From: Cranoglanis bouderius
Lineage: Eukaryota; Chordata; Actinopteri; Siluriformes; Cranoglanididae
Length of the DNA stretch: 64,000 nt
Assembly: GCA_023630585.1 (NCBI GenBank)
Contig: CM042560.1
Location: 5,310,001-5,374,000 of the forward strand
Direction of reading: 5' to 3'
The position numbers and the translations under genes are program-made. Each line of letters begins with the position of its first letter. Position 1 is the stretch's first letter. The notes under the pieces are model-generated. The model searched no databases. It was given only the letters and a program-made list of their open reading frames with translations, and was not told the DNA's origin. This document shows positions 40,001 to 48,192 of this stretch, one piece after another.

Positions 40001-41616
40001 GGCAACTACACACACAGCAATTAAAAAAAAAAAGGAATCCATTGAAATGAAACATGACAGCATGACATTAAAGGAGCTAATCCATCTATCTGTTTTATTA
40101 GTCAATCACCAGTGATGACTGGTTCTGATATTAGACAGCGCAACAATGAAATTAAGCAACGCATTATATCTCGAGATCTCAGTAATAAGAATGATGTGGG
40201 GCAAAGTATTACATACACAAGGAAAAGCAAATAGACTTGTGATTTCTAATTTCTTTAAGTATTTCAAGTCCACAATGCGTGGGATCATGCTGTGTTTATT
40301 TTAAAAGCATTTTGGGGATGAAAAAAGACTGATAATATAAAATAATCCAAATTGTTCGCACTCATTACACCTGTGACTGTATTTCACATTCATTTCCAAT
40401 TTCCGTTGTCCATTCACTCATTCATCTATCCATCCAAGGTTCCTGACAGCTAGGCTAATACATCTCTATGTGACTTACAGTGAACTGCCAGGTACAGTTG
40501 GTATTAGGTGGATAGTAGCTGGGGTAGAACGGGGTCTGTAAGCTTCCCTGAACACCTTCCTTTCTCTCCAAGTTGATGCTGTAGGAGCAGTCTACAAGAG
40601 GAAGACATCATCTCTACAACAGAATGTGTAAACTCGTGTACAGTGCCCTTTCATTCAGTAATCTGAAGTAGTATAAAGTAGTATACAGATCCATCCAAAT
40701 ATGAACTATACGGTATCTGAACAATGAAATGATGTTTTCTCAGTTTACAAAAAAGCAAGCAAATGACGTACTCTTGTTGGGCCAAGCCTGAGCGGAGAGA
40801 GAGAACGGGTCTTTATAGTTGTACTGGCCCTGTTTCCACACCACCGTCATCCAGTCAGCAGAGGATAAAACCTGTACCACCTGCTCATGCCTGCTACAGC
40901 CATACAAACTGGGGGGGGGGGGGGGGGGGGGGAGGGGGGGGAAATAGTGGAATAATTGAAGGAAAGAAAAGGGAAAAGATGGGAAAGGAAGAATAGAATG
41001 AAGAAATGAGAGAAACATTAAGCTACAGTTTTTCAGGAAATGGTTGGGCGTCAGAGACATAAGGAGGATGAGAATTTTTTTTTTTTTTTAAAGAAGAAAA
41101 TAAGATTTGTCTGTAGTATTAACACAATGTTGACTTAATCACAAATTAGTAGATTAGTTGAGACATATCTCTAATTTCTCAAACCGTGTGTGGTTCTCAA
41201 ACCACACTGAGCCATTAAATAAACTTTAACAGACTTGCTAATTTGGTTTCTGACACTATAAGTGTGATTGCACAATTGGGGTGCCATTTGTGTACTGCTG
41301 ATGGATGTGAAGGTTTCATGTTATCAGTTTTGCATTAAACTGTGAATCCTATTCATTCTTGTTGAGTCATCCATGTACATTTTATTCCAACAACATTTAC
41401 TCAACCATGAACATATTCACCCCTATAAAATAGTTGGAATATTCCACATATTCACAATAAGTCACATATTTAACAGGAAGTTGCATCATCCAAAATGTCT
41501 GTAGAACATGGGAAGAAGAAACGTTCTTTCATTCTTTTTCCTTTATTTTCAATGATATTGTGATATTGACTGATGGGTTCACTTTGAAAATGCAACCCAG
41601 ATTGAAAGTAAATTAT

Positions 41617-41647
<31 letters not shown>

Positions 41648-44600
41648 ACAAAAAACAGCAACATTTTAGGTGTGTATATGTCCTATGCCATTAGCATGGA
41701 CACTAGTTAAGTACATTTTGTGTATTAGCTAATTCTGTGCTACTAATAACTACTTCTATGGTACTATAATAACTACTCAACCCTGCTACCCATTTAACAG
41801 CAAAATGCAGCCTCTGTCAGCAGGGAAACCTTGTAAAAATTAGATGTTGATGTTTTTTCGAATGGTTAAATGAATGTTTGCATAGATTCCATGTTGAAAA
41901 ATTAATTTAAAAATAGTTACAAGGGTTAAATGGCACCACAATTGTGGAATCACCCATATGGCACACTGGTAGTTACAGCAATGGATAAAGAGGCAGAGTT
42001 AAAATGAGCAGTAATGACTTCATCTTGAAGCTGGAATCATTTAATTGCTTATTTTGACATCACTCCACCCAAGCACCATGAAGTATGGCTCAAAATTTGA
42101 AAGCATAACTATACCTTAGAAGTGATTTGGATGATAATATAGTTCCTATTTAATTGATATATTTGTGTATTTTTTTTTTTTTAATACAGAACCTTTTAGA
42201 AATGGATAAGAGACTCACGAGGTGATGAGTGTGGAGTCAGCAGGGGCAAGTGAGTCATAGATGGCCAGCCGGTCTCGGCACTCAGGTAGCAGCCACTCCA
42301 CCCTCAGCTCCATCTGGGAACCCTCAGGGGATTTCAGGTGCCATAGACATGACGAGCGTTGGGTGTTTGGCCCCTTTAGAACAACAGGAACGCTGTAGGA
42401 CACCGACTGGTACCGGTAACAATCTGAGACACAGAGGAGTCAGACTGTATAATGTCCAAGTATATCTTTTATCCATCTCATGCCATTGTAGCTTGCTGAA
42501 TTGAACTGAATAAGAATGAAGCGAATCAAATCGATTCAAATTGAATTGAAACAGAGAGCTGGATTGGGTAATAATTATAGATGCTAAGAGGAGTAGAGAC
42601 ATATATAGAACAAGAATGGAAGCTGGAGAGGATATAGACAGATGACAGAGATGAAGTAAGATAAAGATAAGTAAGAAAAAAAAACATAGATTGTGTAAAT
42701 GTTGAGGCACTGTTCTTTGTTCATGTTAGATCAAACATGCGTGAAACAGAATGGCAGGAAACAGAATTGAAAATGTCGTACCAAATGAGGCTTGCAAAAA
42801 ATCTATAACTTTGGGCTGGGTTTCTGCAAAAAGCAAAACAAATGAAAATGAACAACACAACTTAAAAAAAGACTTTAAAAAAAACATCTCAATTAGACTG
42901 TAAAAAGTGCGCTGTAATGGAGTTTGTGGTGGAGTTTACAATATTTGTATGCTATTACCTGATATGGAGAATGAGGACAGGAGAAGCAGGTATCCCTCCA
43001 AGCTAACCGTATCCTTAACACCTGTCTCTATAAAGCTCTGCAGGGTTCCCAGTAAGCTCTCGTTGACCTTCTGCATGGTGACCTTGCCAGCATGACTCTC
43101 AGGGAGGGATAAAATGAGCCAGAAGTGCACCACTACACTTCCCTCACTGTGGAAACAGCATTCTCCAACGGTAAAGATTCTCCAATGGTAAAGATGTGTT
43201 TGTCAACGATCATGTGTTAAAAATGTAGGAAATGTGTAAGTCATTCTTACCTAAAACCAAACACGGTGGTGGATTTGAAATAGCGAGACACGTCAGAGGA
43301 CTTCACAAGCTTTTCTAGCTGTAAGAATTAATGAGATACATCACCATGCCATTTATAACAGTGACATATTGTACTACTGCGTGGAAATAACAAGGCAGAT
43401 CACAGGTTTATATTAATGCACACATTCTAATATGTTTATTGTTTCTATAGTAACAGCTCATTAATAGGGACTTGTTTGATGGACTTGTTTTGGTTTATTT
43501 AACATTGTTGGAAGGCGTCTCCAGTGCCTAGAGGAACTCATTTATTCCGTGGAGGTTCCATAACATTAAATGTAACTATAGATGGTAACACGTGTGACGT
43601 TTAGTTCGTTATTAATACATTTCAAATTGTATTCATTGGCAAATTGTTGTGGTATAAGGGAGGTTCAAGACATACTGTTATTGGAAAAATAATCGACGTC
43701 AGCCCACATCACACCACCTCATATTAGATTATTTTCCTATAACAGTATGACCTGTCATGTTTTATCCCTTACTTAATTGGGAGGGTCACTGGAATTCCAA
43801 TTTCAAACCAATCCTAACCTTAGACACTCAGCCAATGGGATTACGATACCTTTTGTACATTTTCTGGCCACAATCTTCAGAATGTAGGATGTTGCAATCT
43901 GTTGCAACCTAGTGTCGAGTAAATGAAATACCACGGATACCTGGTAGCCCTAATTCCGTTTAGAAACACATCCATACAGTATACTTGCAGACCCAAAGGC
44001 AATTGATCAGTGACAAAGGTGACTAAAAAATGTTTGATCAGGTCTACGACTGAACTGGAATTGTTGCTACAAAAGCAGTGATCACCAACCCTATTTTGGG
44101 AGAGCTATCCTCTTTTTAGTATACAGGGTCAGCTTGATCAGTTCTGATGGAAAAGGGTTGGAACTGAATCCTGTAGTAATGTAGATATCCAGGATCAGGT
44201 TTAATTCTGCTATGAAAGTAGAAATAGGTTCTGACCATGGCTTCCACGGTGCGAGCCTCCTCCCGGAACACTCGACTGGTGTGTGAAGAGAGCGCGCTGG
44301 AGAAGTTCCTGTTCAGGATAGCGATCTGGCCTATGTACTGCTGCTCCACCCGCTGCTCTAACGTCCACACTCTGTACTCTAAACAGAAAAAGAGGAGAGG
44401 AGAGGAGTGAACTTCTAAATTAATGAATTCAATTAAACTCACTGTTAAAATACGTTAGTGTGTAAAACCTGCTGGATTCCATTTATTATTTCTTTGATAT
44501 AGTAACTTAATTTAATGCTATTTTCCATCCATTCCATTCTCATTATTCTTTTTTACCTAGAAAGTACCAGGCCAGGGCTGAACCTCCAGCAAGGATTAGA

Positions 44601-47600
44601 ATTATGAAGATGACGATCAGGGCAATAGTCCGCTGTGAGACCACCTTATATGTGAATGTTGGCATCAGGATATTATCCAAGCCTACCTGTGGAAACGTGA
44701 GTAACATATTACAGTACAGATCTGGGCAGAGTTTCTCATAAAGTTATTCACTGATATGAACCAAAAGAAGAGATAATCAGCCTTTTGTGTAGCTTCAAGT
44801 CAACAGCTATTTCGGAAACCACATAGCTGCAACTCAATTTTTTTTATTTCAGACCACCGTTTTGGACATTTGCCTCCATCCACTTGGCTCCACCCATTAA
44901 CATGTTACAATACTAAAATTTTTCAGTCAAAAAATATATTTTTTTTTTTCAGTTGTATTTGTATGCTTTGGCAGTGATATGGTTTATATGCACGGGTTTA
45001 TTGGTAAATACAGGGTGTCCCAAAAGTCTCCATACATAGGGGAAATTAACCCCTTTTAGCAAAATGTCTTGTATACTGTTATTTACATTTACAGCATTTG
45101 GCAGACGCCCTTATCCAGAGCGACTTACATTTATGTCATTTATACAACTGAGCAGTTGAGGGTTAAGGGCCTTGCTCAAGGGCCCACAGTGGTAGCTTGG
45201 CTGTGCTGGGATTTGAACTCACGACCTTCTGATCAGTAGGCCAACATTGCCAACACAACACACAGTAGGCCAACACAACCACTGCCACATCATTATATAC
45301 TATACTATATATTATACTTAGTTTATATACAGGTGCATCTCAATAAATTAGAATGTCGTGGAAAAGTTTGTTTATTTCAGTAATTCAACTCAAATTGTGA
45401 AACTCGTGTATTAAATAAATTCAATGCACACAGACTGAAGTAGTTTAAGTCTTTGGTTCTTTTAATTGTGATGATTTTGGCTCACATTTAACAAAAACCC
45501 ACCAATTCACTATCTCAACAAATTAGAATATGGTGACATGCCAATCAGCTAATCAACTCAAAACACTTGCAAAGGTTTCCTGAGCCTTCAAAATGGTCTC
45601 TCAGTTTGGTTCACTAGGTAAGCCACAAACATTCACTGCCAAAGAAGCTGGCTGTTCACAGAGTGCTGTATCCAAGCATGTTAACAGAAAGTTGAGTGGA
45701 AGGAAAAATTGTGGAAGAAAAAGATGCACAACCAACCGAGAGAACCGCAGCCTTATGAGGATTGTCAAGCAAAATCGATTCAAGAATTTGAGTGAAATTC
45801 ACAAGGAATGGACTGAGGCTGGGGTCAAGGCATCAAGAGCCACCACACACAGACGTGGCAAGGAATTTGGCTACAGTTGTCGTATTCCTCTTGTTAAGCC
45901 ACTCCTGAACCACAGACAACGTCAGAGGCGTCTTACCTGGGCTAACGAGAAGAAGAACTGGACTGTTGACCAGTGGTCCAATATCCTCTTTTCAGATGGG
46001 AGCAAGTTTTGTATTTCATTTGGAAACCAAGGTCCTAGAGTCTGGAGGAAGGGTGGAGAAGCTCATAGCCCAAGTTGCTTGAAGTCCAGTGTTCAGTTTC
46101 CACAGTCTGTGATGATTTGGGGTGCAATGTCATCTGCTGGTGTTGGTCCATTGTGTTTTTTGAAAACCAAAGTCACTGCACCCGTTTACCAAGAAATTTT
46201 GGAGCACTTCATGCTTCCTTCAGCTGACCAGCATTTTGAAGATGCTGATTTCATTTTCCAGCAGGATTTGGCACCTGCCCACACTGCCAAAAGCACCAAA
46301 AGTTGGTTAAATGACCATGGTGTTGGTGTGCTTGACTGGCCAGCAAACTCACCAGACCTGAACCCCATAGAGAATCTATGGGGTATTGTCAAGAGGAAAA
46401 TGAGAAACAAGAGACCAAAAAATGCAGATGAGCTGAAGGCCACTGTCAAAGAAACCTGGGCTTCCATACCACCTCAGCAGTGCCACAAACTGATCACCTC
46501 CATGCCACGCCGAATTGAGGCAGCAATTAAAGCAAAAGGAGCCCCTACCAAGTATTGAGTACATGTACAGTAAATGAACATACTTTCCAGAAGGCCAACA
46601 ATTCACTAAAAATGTTTTTTTATTGGTCTTATGAAGTATTCTAATTTGTTGAGATAGTGAATTGGTGGGTTTTTGTTAAATGTGAGCCAAAATCATCACA
46701 ATTAAAAGAACCAAAGACTTAAACTACTTCAGTCTGTGGCATTGAATTTATTTAATACACGAGTTTCACAATTTGAGTTGAATTACTGAAATAAACAAAC
46801 TTTTCCACGACATTCTAATTTATTGAGATGCACCTGTATATATTTTTTCAGATAGCCTTTAAGAATACCTTTGACAAAAGAAGAATTTACTGAACTCATT
46901 CTCATGGCTAGATCGGGAAGCTGTCGCAAGGTTGCAATAGACTTAAACAGGAAACACGACAAACACATCACACACGACACTGTTGAGAAACTTATTAGCA
47001 AATTCAAAAAGACTGGAAGTGTTGCAGTCCAACCGAGAAGTGGAAGTCCCTGTGAATGGAGACTTTTGGGACAACCTGTAGTTATGTGAGTACAAAGAAA
47101 TTCATTGTTATTGAAACTTTGGTAAATCTAATGGGAATGTTTGGTTTGGTTTGGCCTACTAAAACTTTTACACACAACTTTACTAAAAGATAAATGAGGC
47201 CCTTTGAAAAGATTTGAAGGGAAGTGGGGAGAGCCAATCAGAATGCAACCTTCAACATTCTGAAGCTGGTGGTCAGAAAAGTATACAAAAGACATCAGGT
47301 GCTCTGTGTGCAGTGTATCTTTCAGTACATAAACTTTTTAATTGCAACATGAATAATAAGAGGATTGTTCTTGTGAAACTTACAACCACAGGTGCAGATT
47401 TACGATACTTTATAAAATGACAGTTTCATCGTAGTATTTACAAATTACTTTTGACAGTAAAAAGAGCCGCTTAACCAACACCCTTCCCTGAGATTTATCT
47501 TCTTGCTGAGTTTCAAGCATTTGACATTTTGACTCAGTTTTGACATTTTCACCAAAATGATTTGTGTTAGCTGCATAATATGAATATCACATGGATTCAT

Positions 47601-48192
47601 CACATGGCTCACATGGAAACACATGCACAAGCACAACCACAGGACACATGATTTCTTTTAGATCTTTTGATTATTCATGTGAATTAATTATCTGCAAGAC
47701 TTTATTTGAAGGCTACCTACATATGGGCTTCATACATTAAGCTTTTATAAAACAGTGTTAGATTGTGACATTATGTTTATGAATGTGTAATGAACTTGAC
47801 TCCTTTTCTCTCCACTCCTATGTGACATATCGCATAAAACCTATAGTATCACCAGATGAGTTTTGACATAAGCCTTTCATACAGCATCGAACGCTGTTTT
47901 ATAAAAGCGTACTGTAATGGTTATGAATGTGTTATAAAGCCCATATGTAGGTACCCTTCAAATAAAGTGTAACAGCAATATCAAAAATGAATATATTGTA
48001 CAGTTTTATTTTTGCAACTAATCAATCAGGTGTCTGTGCTAAACACTGACTTTAAATATACATTTGAGTATATTTTAGTATACATATAGTTTAAGGTTGG
48101 TATAAATCATTTACTTGCGAGACGGTACTTGCCGCCTTTCCATTTCCATGCTCCACACAGTACACCAAGCTCGGTGTATTCCTGTGCTCCAT
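34882..48192 (-). CDS. tmprss6: Matriptase-2, type II transmembrane serine protease (18 exons)
   Basis: Membrane-anchored trypsin-like protease. In mammals the liver protein cleaves hemojuvelin, lowering BMP/SMAD-driven hepcidin. Exons (minus strand): 48192-48115, 44686-44557, 44378-44236, 43318-43251, 43146-42959, 42823-42782, 42423-42219, 40908-40772, 40591-40479, 40005-39896, 38652-38510, 38389-38291, 37419-37306, 37169-37053, 36734-36566, 36411-36140, 35452-35316, 35043-34882. All phases close. The product is about 808 residues, against 811 in human. Order: cytosolic tail, TM helix 46-69, SEA about 70-205, CUB1 about 218-330, CUB2 about 332-452, LDLa 454-485, 487-520 and 527-562, activation site R572|VVGG, protease to 808. 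Triad His613 (AAHC), Asp664 (HDYDLALL) and Ser758 (GDSGG); S1-pocket Asp752 (DACQ) gives Arg/Lys specificity. Triad and cleavage site each lie four residues before the human positions. The first exon is tentative; the rest is certain. Confidence 0.93.
35316..35452 (-). CDS. tmprss6: tmprss6 exon 17 (S1-pocket exon)
   Basis: 137 nt, acceptor CCGCCAG and donor TCAG|GTAGGA. It encodes GVSNILQKVDVRLVSEE, then TPRMLCAGYRRGGKDACQ. Asp752, six residues before the catalytic Ser, predicts cleavage after Arg or Lys. Confidence 0.96.
35535..35615 (+). repeat. (TA)n microsatellite in tmprss6 intron 16
   Basis: About 40 TA units, just before the MITE at 35652. Confidence 0.95.
35652..36006. mobile_element. 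MITE in tmprss6 intron 16
   Basis: About 355 bp with terminal inverted repeats of about 30 bp: AAGGCCCGTTTACACCAAGG at the left and the complement AAGGCCCGTTCACACCAAGA at the right, followed by repeated CGATAACTATAA-like subterminal motifs. Superfamily not determined (hAT-like is possible). Confidence 0.75.
36140..36411 (-). CDS. tmprss6: tmprss6 exon 16 (catalytic Asp)
   Basis: 272 nt, acceptor TCTCTCAG and donor GGAG|GTGATG. It encodes WTVYLGKLHLR, HDYDLALLRLERP with catalytic Asp664, and CWVTGWGALREG. Confidence 0.96.
36566..36734 (-). CDS. tmprss6: tmprss6 exon 15 (activation site, catalytic His)
   Basis: 169 nt, acceptor TCCTACAG and donor ATCG|GTGAGT. It encodes DCG, the activation bond R572|V573VGG (Val for the usual Ile), EGEWPWQASLQ and CGGALISAQWVVSAAHC with catalytic His613. 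Confidence 0.96.
36990..37034 (+). repeat. (TTTA)n microsatellite in tmprss6 intron 14
   Basis: About 11 ATTT units ending 19 bp from the exon 14 donor. Confidence 0.95.
37053..37169 (-). CDS. tmprss6: tmprss6 exon 14 (LDL-receptor class A repeat 3)
   Basis: 117 nt, acceptor GTGCAG and donor TGCG|GTGAGA. It reads VPCTDRTYTCADGTCLKKQN, PACDFITDCPDASDEKNC. The calcium site is DCPDASDE, with Ala in place of the usual Gly. Confidence 0.92.
37306..37419 (-). CDS. tmprss6: tmprss6 exon 13 (LDL-receptor class A repeat 2)
   Basis: 114 nt, acceptor GTCACAG and donor GTGG|GTACGA. It reads CIAQYRCLGDSQCVDYYKLC then DQHQDCSDGSDEQNC. The DCSDGSDE calcium motif is complete; the usual DG before xxDC is replaced by DQ. 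Confidence 0.93.
38291..38389 (-). CDS. tmprss6: tmprss6 exon 12 (LDL-receptor class A repeat 1)
   Basis: 99 nt, one repeat per exon. It has six Cys (454-485), with FLCSVNGLCV, ACDGISDCPNGLDERNC. The acidic DGxxDCxxGxDE calcium site is intact. Confidence 0.94.
38510..38652 (-). CDS. tmprss6: tmprss6 exon 11 (CUB2, end)
   Basis: 143 nt, acceptor TGTACAG and donor GATC|GTTAGT. It encodes MCGTRALQPYSERLYLHSTT, VSLTGPGLQIHYSIFNQSD. LCG..LQPY and ISLTGPG are characteristic of matriptase-2 CUB2. Confidence 0.92.
38900..39161. repeat. Foldback repeat in tmprss6 intron 10
   Basis: Arms 38900-38981 and 39080-39161 are inverted copies at about 88% identity (AATTAATGATCAT, GGAAAGGACA against TGTCCTTTCC). 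The loop at 39000-39070 is partly repeated in direct orientation at 39185-39247 (CAGAATTAGATAAATGTC). No target duplication is evident. Confidence 0.75.
39896..40005 (-). CDS. tmprss6: tmprss6 exon 10 (CUB2, middle)
   Basis: 110 nt, acceptor GTGTAG and donor GCAG|GTGAGC. It encodes LEFEGYELGRASYNQNCTQG and QWLIQNR, matching the CTQGQWTIQNRR signature of matriptase-2. Confidence 0.93.
40479..40591 (-). CDS. tmprss6: tmprss6 exon 9 (CUB2, start)
   Basis: 113 nt, acceptor CTTGTAG and donor ACT|GTAAGT. It encodes CSYSINLERKEGVQGSLQTP and the FYPSYYPPNTNCTWQF strand that opens a CUB fold. Confidence 0.93.
40772..40908 (-). CDS. tmprss6: tmprss6 exon 8 (CUB1, second part)
   Basis: 137 nt. It starts YGCSRHEQVVQVLSS, then MTVVWKQGQYNYKDPF, as in the matriptase-2 CUB1 end. 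The acceptor CAG is preceded directly by a tract of about 30 nearly pure C residues (poly-G on the plus strand at 40911-40939), an unusual polypyrimidine tract. Confidence 0.92.
40911..40939 (+). repeat. Poly-G tract at the exon 8 acceptor of tmprss6
   Basis: About 29 bases, all G except one A. On the coding strand it forms the polypyrimidine tract of the exon 8 acceptor. Confidence 0.9.
42219..42423 (-). CDS. tmprss6: tmprss6 exon 7 (CUB1, first part)
   Basis: 205 nt, acceptor TCTCAG and donor CCTC|GTGAGT. It encodes CYRYQSVSY, SSCLWHL, MELRVEWLLPECRDRLAIYD and a LITS end. The CUB pattern of two Cys pairs and an acidic DRLAIYD strand is clear. Confidence 0.93.
42782..42823 (-). CDS. tmprss6: tmprss6 exon 6 (42-nt micro-exon, SEA-CUB linker)
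   Basis: Only 42 nt: acceptor TTTTGCAG, donor TTTG|GTACGA. It adds 14 codons (E-TQPKVIDFLQASF-) and bridges phase 1 to phase 1, so exons 5 and 7 would also join in frame without it. The segment aligns by position with the linker before the first CUB domain of human matriptase-2. Confidence 0.75.
42959..43146 (-). CDS. tmprss6: tmprss6 exon 5 (SEA core)
   Basis: 188 nt, acceptor TTCCACAG and donor ATCAG|GTAAT. The strand SEGSVVVHFWLILSLPE corresponds to the SEA beta-strand just after the VFGF motif of exon 4. The C-terminal half (VNESLLGTLQSF) is the helical part. Confidence 0.9.
43251..43318 (-). CDS. tmprss6: tmprss6 exon 4 (SEA)
   Basis: 68 nt, acceptor CTTACAG and donor TTTTAG|GTAAGA. 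It encodes LEKLVKSSDVSRYFKSTTVF, a SEA-domain stretch, and ends in phase 2. Confidence 0.88.
43600..43785. repeat. Short palindromic repeat in tmprss6 intron 3
   Basis: TACTGTTATTGGAAAAATAA and the complement TACTGTTATAGGAAAATAAT face each other across about 60 bp. Related to 1770-1965. It lies between exons 3 and 4. Confidence 0.45.
44236..44378 (-). CDS. tmprss6: tmprss6 exon 3 (stalk and start of SEA)
   Basis: Acceptor TGTTTAG before 44378; the first two bases complete Glu70. It encodes YRVWTLEQRVEQQYIG and the LNRNFSSALS motif typical of the SEA start in matriptase-2. The donor ATG|GTCAGA is GT but departs from the GTRAG consensus. The frame continues correctly into exon 4. Confidence 0.88.
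44557..44686 (-). CDS. tmprss6: tmprss6 exon 2 (transmembrane anchor)
   Basis: Acceptor TCCACAG before 44686, donor CTAG|GTAAAA at 44557. It encodes a short basic stretch (YKVVSQR) and a helix of about 22 hydrophobic residues (IALIVIFIILILAGG..), ending WYFL as in matriptase-2. Basic residues on the N-terminal side fit type II topology. Confidence 0.9.
45075..45300. repeat. Common teleost interspersed repeat (SINE-like)
   Basis: Contains the widespread fish repeat string GCATTTGGCAGACGCCCTTA followed by CAGAGCGACTTACA, then a tail with GGCCCACAGTGG and GATTTGAACTCACGACC. Class assignment is uncertain. It is nested in the mariner-like element at 45008-47084. Confidence 0.6.
45330..46836 (+). 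mobile_element. Tc1-like transposon with long ITRs, near-intact (copy 2)
   Basis: A 1507-bp element starting CAGGTGCATCTCAATAAATT and ending with its reverse complement, flanked by TA. The inverted repeats are about 200 bp each, with an inner repeat of the CTCAAcAAATTAGAAT core, which suggests the IR/DR arrangement. It carries an open transposase frame. It sits in intron 1 of tmprss6, inserted next to or inside an older mariner-like element. A second copy lies in inverted orientation at 31059-32560. Confidence 0.93.
45593..46558 (+). CDS. Tc1-like transposase, DD34E, open reading frame
   Basis: 321 residues, close to the usual 340 of Tc1 transposases. The N-terminus has a helix-turn-helix (FTAKEAGCSQSAVSKHV), a basic GRKR linker at 41-44 and a second HTH near 65-90. 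The DDE triad is Asp135 (FSDGSK), Asp225 (QQDLAPAH) and Glu260 (PDLNPIENLW), with exactly 34 residues between Asp225 and Glu260. It differs from the copy at 31383-32135 in having Gly for Glu next to Asp135. It may or may not be active; the open frame is directly visible. Confidence 0.9.
   Translation: MVSQFGSLGKPQTFTAKEAGCSQSAVSKHVNRKLSGRKNCGRKRCTTNRENRSLMRIVKQNRFKNLSEIHKEWTEAGVKASRATTHRRGKEFGYSCRIPLVKPLLNHRQRQRRLTWANEKKNWTVDQWSNILFSDGSKFCISFGNQGPRVWRKGGEAHSPSCLKSSVQFPQSVMIWGAMSSAGVGPLCFLKTKVTAPVYQEILEHFMLPSADQHFEDADFIFQQDLAPAHTAKSTKSWLNDHGVGVLDWPANSPDLNPIENLWGIVKRKMRNKRPKNADELKATVKETWASIPPQQCHKLITSMPRRIEAAIKAKGAPTKY
48115..48192 (-). CDS. tmprss6: tmprss6 exon 1 (tentative, start codon)
   Basis: ATG at 48192 in strong context (A at -3, G at +4) opens 26 codons without a stop. 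It ends at CAA|GTAAAT in phase 0, matching the phase-0 acceptor of the TM exon. The encoded tail (MEHRNTPSLVYC...TVSQ) is hydrophilic, as expected for the cytosolic end. With it the protein has 808 residues and active-site numbering four below human. No homology is recognised in this segment, so it is an inference. Otherwise translation could begin at Met34 in exon 2, just before the TM helix. Confidence 0.45.

Larger units (their letters stand above)
45008..47084 (+). mobile_element. Mariner-like element, split by nested insertions
   Basis: The left end at 45011 (CAGGGTGTCCCAAAAGTCTC) and right end at about 47054-47081 (GGAGACTTTTGGGACA) are inverted repeats. The interior breaks at about 45075 and resumes at about 46850. 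An uninterrupted relative at 19330-19575 shows that the break is an insertion. Two elements fill it: a SINE-like repeat (45075-45300) and the Tc1 copy (45330-46836). The right half (46871-47089) encodes an HTH-like protein start (LTKEEFTELILMARSGSC) typical of mariner-type transposases. Confidence 0.75.

Noticed and set aside
34882..44686. Matriptase-1 (ST14) or enteropeptidase
   Set aside because: ST14 has four LDLa repeats and enteropeptidase has MAM and SRCR domains. Here there are SEA, two CUB and three LDLa repeats, with matriptase-2 signatures such as CTQGQW and WGALREGG.
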